Of a stretch of 32,157 nucleotides of DNA, positions 30,296 to 32,157 are shown one piece after another. The translations under genes were made by a program, and so were the position numbers. Numbering within the stretch: position 1 is the first letter of the stretch; the number at the start of each line of letters is the position of its first letter. This DNA comes from a virus. The stretch covers positions 1 through 32,157 of IMG/VR virus record IMGVR_UViG_3300011115_000315. One strand, given 5' to 3'. The notes below the pieces were generated by a model. The model searched no databases and was not told the DNA's origin. It was given only the letters and a program-made list of their open reading frames with translations.

Positions 30296-30682
30296 ATGAA
30301 AAAACCTACAAGAAAATCATTAGTAGATAAATTAGATAAAATCTTTAGTATTTATATTAGAAGAAAAGATGCTATTAATGATATAGCTACTTGCGTAACT
30401 TGTGGTAAAAAAGACCATTGGAGTAAATTACAAAATGGCCACTTCATGTCACGTAGACACTACAACACAAGATGGGACGAAGATAACTGTCATGTTCAAT
30501 GTTCAGGTTGTAATGTATTTAAAGCTGGTGAAATATACTTATATAATAAATACCTATGTTTAAAATTTGATAATAACTTTCCTGATAGGTTATACGAAAA
30601 ATCAAATAAAGTAGTTAAATTTGCTGATGTGGATTTAATAGATTTAATAGAATACTACACTGATAAAGTCAATAGTTTATAA
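30296..30682 (+). CDS. ninG: NinG/Rap-like recombination protein
   Basis: The 128-residue protein contains CVTCGKKDHWSKLQNGHFMS, then RRHYNTRWDEDNCHVQC and SGCNVFKAGE. These match the NinG/Rap family (C-x2-C, GHF, TRWDE-NCH-QC-x2-CN), a zinc-binding HNH-like nuclease that lambda uses on recombination intermediates. It is shorter than lambda NinG. It is a single-gene transcription unit between the AT-rich region and a terminator. It may work with the ERF and SSB-like proteins of the next unit. Confidence 0.8.
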   Translation: MKKPTRKSLVDKLDKIFSIYIRRKDAINDIATCVTCGKKDHWSKLQNGHFMSRRHYNTRWDEDNCHVQCSGCNVFKAGEIYLYNKYLCLKFDNNFPDRLYEKSNKVVKFADVDLIDLIEYYTDKVNSL

Positions 30683-30707
30683 TTTGTTTCTTGTTTTTCT
30701 TTGTTTT

Positions 30708-30737
30708 AAACCCTGTATTAATAGTGCAGGGTTTTTT
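30708..30737 (+). terminator. Rho-independent terminator after the NinG-like gene
   Basis: A 10-bp stem (AAACCCTGTA 30708-30717, TGCAGGGTTT 30725-30734, one G-U) with a 7-nt loop and six T. Confidence 0.9.
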
Positions 30738-30741
30738 AATA

Positions 30742-30803
30742 TGTTAAAATTGTGTTAAAATTTTAAATCATAGTTTTTTATATGAAAAACATTTATATAT
30801 TTG
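30742..30803 (+). promoter_or_regulatory. Promoter with paired TGTTAAA boxes and TATATTTG
   Basis: TGTTAAA at 30742-30748 and 30753-30759 (11 bp apart) precedes TATATTTG at 30796-30803. The second box is 43 bp away, 11 bp more than at the other sites. The element follows a terminator and leads to the ERF transcription unit. Confidence 0.8.
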
Positions 30804-30832
30804 CATAACAATAACAAACAAAAACAAAAATT

Positions 30833-30922
30833 ATGAAACAAACATTAAAAAATTTCGGATTAGCTCTTTTATTATGGGCAGGTTTATTTACAATGCAAAT
30901 ATTAATTAATAACTTTATTTAA
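30833..30922 (+). CDS. Small membrane peptide, 29 aa
   Basis: MKQTLKNFGLALLLWAGLFT with MQILINNFI is a basic start and one hydrophobic helix. It is the first gene after the promoter at 30796, with an A-rich leader. Function unknown. Confidence 0.55.
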   Translation: MKQTLKNFGLALLLWAGLFTMQILINNFI

Positions 30923-30923
30923 G

Positions 30924-31103
30924 ATGAAAGATTTATTAGACTACAACAGATTTAGATTAGAAGCAATGCAGGAACAAATTTGCAAATTACAAAGTCATAT
31001 TTCAACATTAGAAACTTATGTATTTGAATTAGCAGATATAGAATGTCCTGATGAATACAAAACAGTAGTTAAACAAGAACTATATAATTTAAAAAACAAT
31101 TAA
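30924..31103 (+). CDS. Small coiled-coil protein, 59 aa
   Basis: A short Leu/Glu-rich helix (RFRLEAMQEQICKLQSHISTLE) and an acidic end with ECPDEY. One base separates it from the membrane peptide gene and one base from the next gene. No family recognised. Confidence 0.6.
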   Translation: MKDLLDYNRFRLEAMQEQICKLQSHISTLETYVFELADIECPDEYKTVVKQELYNLKNN

Positions 31104-31104
31104 A

Positions 31105-31326
31105 ATGAAATATAGAATAATTGAAAAAGCAAATGGTTATTTTATACCACAAGTTAAATTTGGTTTTGGTTGGGATTGGAGTAATATTGATAAACATTTA
31201 GAAACTTGGACAATTGAAGCTGAAAGAACAAAATTTAATACTTTTACAGAAGCGTTAGAAATTATAGAAAAATATAAAATAAAAACAGAACAAGAAAAAA
31301 CAATTAAATACTATAAAATAAATTAA
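31105..31326 (+). CDS. Hypothetical protein, 73 aa
   Basis: MKYRIIEKANGYFIPQVKFG with FGWDWSNIDKHLETW has a beta-sheet-like start and a basic end. Similar small proteins with a W-D-W core occur in phages, but no function is known. It lies one base before the ERF gene. Confidence 0.6.
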   Translation: MKYRIIEKANGYFIPQVKFGFGWDWSNIDKHLETWTIEAERTKFNTFTEALEIIEKYKIKTEQEKTIKYYKIN

Positions 31327-31327
31327 A

Positions 31328-31891
31328 ATGGAATTAACATTAAATCAAAAATTATCTTTAATTCAAAAGGAATTTAAAGCAAACAAATCAAAGTTTAATA
31401 GCTTTGGAAAATACAATTTTAGAAGTGCAGAAGATATTTTAGAAGCACTTAAACCTTTTAACGAAAAATACAAAGTGAATTTTACAATTACAGAATCAGT
31501 AGAAGAAACACAATTTTTACAATTTCCAATGCTACGTTCTACAGCTTCAATAAATGATGATGTAGATTCAATTTCAGCTACAGCTATAGTAGGAGTTGAT
31601 TTACAACAAAAAGGAATGCAAGTACCTCAACAATTTGGTTCTGCTTCTTCTTATGGTAAAAAATATGCATTAGGTAATTTACTATTGATTGATGATACAC
31701 AAGACCCTGATGCAACTAATAAGCATGATAAAACATCTATTAAAACTGATGATTTAAAATGGTTAAATAAAAACACTCCTGAATTTAATAAAGCTATTGA
31801 ATATTTAAAAATAGGTGGTAATATATCAACCATTGAATCAAAATATAAAATGACAAAAGAAGTAAAAGATGAATTATTAAAAAATAATTAA
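31328..31891 (+). CDS. erf: ERF-family single-strand annealing protein
   Basis: The 187-residue protein has FGKYNFRSAEDILEALKPFN (26-45) and a central QQFGSASSYGKKYALGNLLL, then IDDTQDPDA. These two motifs define the ERF family of phage recombinases that anneal complementary strands; phage P22 Erf circularises the genome. The C-terminal third (LKWLNKNTPEFNKAIEYLKI) resembles a helical partner-binding tail. It is followed by the promoter of the SSB-like gene. Confidence 0.85.
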   Translation: MELTLNQKLSLIQKEFKANKSKFNSFGKYNFRSAEDILEALKPFNEKYKVNFTITESVEETQFLQFPMLRSTASINDDVDSISATAIVGVDLQQKGMQVPQQFGSASSYGKKYALGNLLLIDDTQDPDATNKHDKTSIKTDDLKWLNKNTPEFNKAIEYLKIGGNISTIESKYKMTKEVKDELLKNN

Positions 31892-31899
31892 TATATTTG
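31892..31899 (+). promoter_or_regulatory. -7 element TATATTTG before the SSB-like gene
   Basis: TATATTTG at 31892-31899 directly after the ERF stop, with a 55-base leader to ATG 31955. No TGTTAAA pair is visible upstream, so it may be regulated differently. Confidence 0.55.
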
Positions 31900-31954
31900 T
31901 AAAACTGAATAGCTGACAACAGTAAAAAAAGGTAGGCAATTAAAAACAAATAAT

Positions 31955-32157
31955 ATGGGTGCATTAATTAATTTAAGTTTAAGAGTAGACAAACTACCAA
32001 AAGAAAAGTTTGTACAAGGTAAAGATGGCGCGGTTTATTACAATTTTACTATTGGAGTAAATGACGAATCTAACCAATGGGGACAAAACGTAACTGCTAC
32101 AGATTCACAAACAAAAGATGAACGTGAAGCTAAAAAACCAAAGTCTTATTTAGGAAA
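31955..32157 (+). CDS. SSB-like single-strand DNA-binding protein (5' part, runs off the window)
   Basis: ATG 31955 follows an A-rich leader. The frame reads MGALINLSLRVDKLPKEKFV onward and runs off at 32157; it continues in the left copy to the DLPF end at 294. Together the two parts give about 98 residues. The right copy has Ala, Asn and Ala where the left copy has Glu, Lys and Glu. Placement after ERF and before the RepA-like ATPase supports a replication/recombination role. Confidence 0.7.
   Translation, partial: MGALINLSLRVDKLPKEKFVQGKDGAVYYNFTIGVNDESNQWGQNVTATDSQTKDEREAKKPKSYLG
31958..32157. repeat. Right copy of 200-bp terminal redundancy
   Basis: Matches 1-200 with three substitutions, all giving amino-acid changes in the SSB-like protein. 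This shows that the window is one genome length plus 200 bases. Confidence 0.95.

Noticed and set aside
31955-32157. Adenine-directed diversification (diversity-generating retroelement) as cause of the terminal differences
   Set aside because: There is no reverse transcriptase, no variable-region target, and only two of three differences involve A.

Overview
The window is essentially one complete genome of a small tailed phage that infects a member of the Bacteroidota, most likely a Flavobacterium-like host. Every recognisable gene lies on the + strand. Genes are packed with ATGA or TAATG overlaps, the DNA is very AT-rich, start codons follow A-rich leaders rather than Shine-Dalgarno sequences, and promoter candidates carry the Bacteroidota -7 element TAnnTTTG. 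Bases 1-200 recur at 31958-32157 with three mismatches. The sequence is therefore a circular or circularly permuted genome of about 31,957 bp, opened inside an SSB-like gene.

Layout. (1) 30296-32157 joined to 1-3801: recombination and early replication, with a NinG-like protein, an ERF annealing protein, an SSB-like protein, a RepA/RecA-type ATPase, a sigma-70-like factor and small proteins, ending at a strong terminator. (2) 3803-11028: nucleotide and DNA metabolism, with a FEN/T4 RNase H-type nuclease, a DUF6378-like protein, a GT-B-like glycosyltransferase, a thymidylate synthase/dCMP hydroxymethylase homologue, a GIY-YIG::MazG fusion, a DnaA domain-IV-like protein and many small accessory proteins. 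(3) 11079-12517: terminase. (4) 13059-20649: tail assembly chaperone with a -1 frameshift, connector-like proteins, two large tail proteins and the tape measure. (5) 20685-26770: XkdF-type protease with a second -1 frameshift into a HAD domain, scaffold-like protein, major capsid, tail tube, portal and connector. (6) 26767-28977: tail tip and fibre. (7) 28970-30209: lysis cassette of two small membrane proteins, a GH24 endolysin and a one-gene u-spanin.

The tape measure and tail tube indicate a siphovirus. I recognise no integrase, repressor, DNA polymerase or primase, so the phage looks virulent and dependent on the host replisome.

Most interesting observations: two candidate programmed -1 frameshifts (T_TTT_TTT and A_AAA_AAG), each opening a conserved-looking domain that has no start codon of its own; a possible cytosine-hypermodification cassette (TS-fold enzyme with Asp at the dUMP/dCMP selector position, plus glycosyltransferase and MazG); a promoter architecture with two TGTTAAA boxes 11 bp apart, set exactly 32 bp (43 bp in one case) upstream of TAnnTTTG; and an unusual gene order in which the portal lies about 12 kb from the terminase, behind the tail genes.
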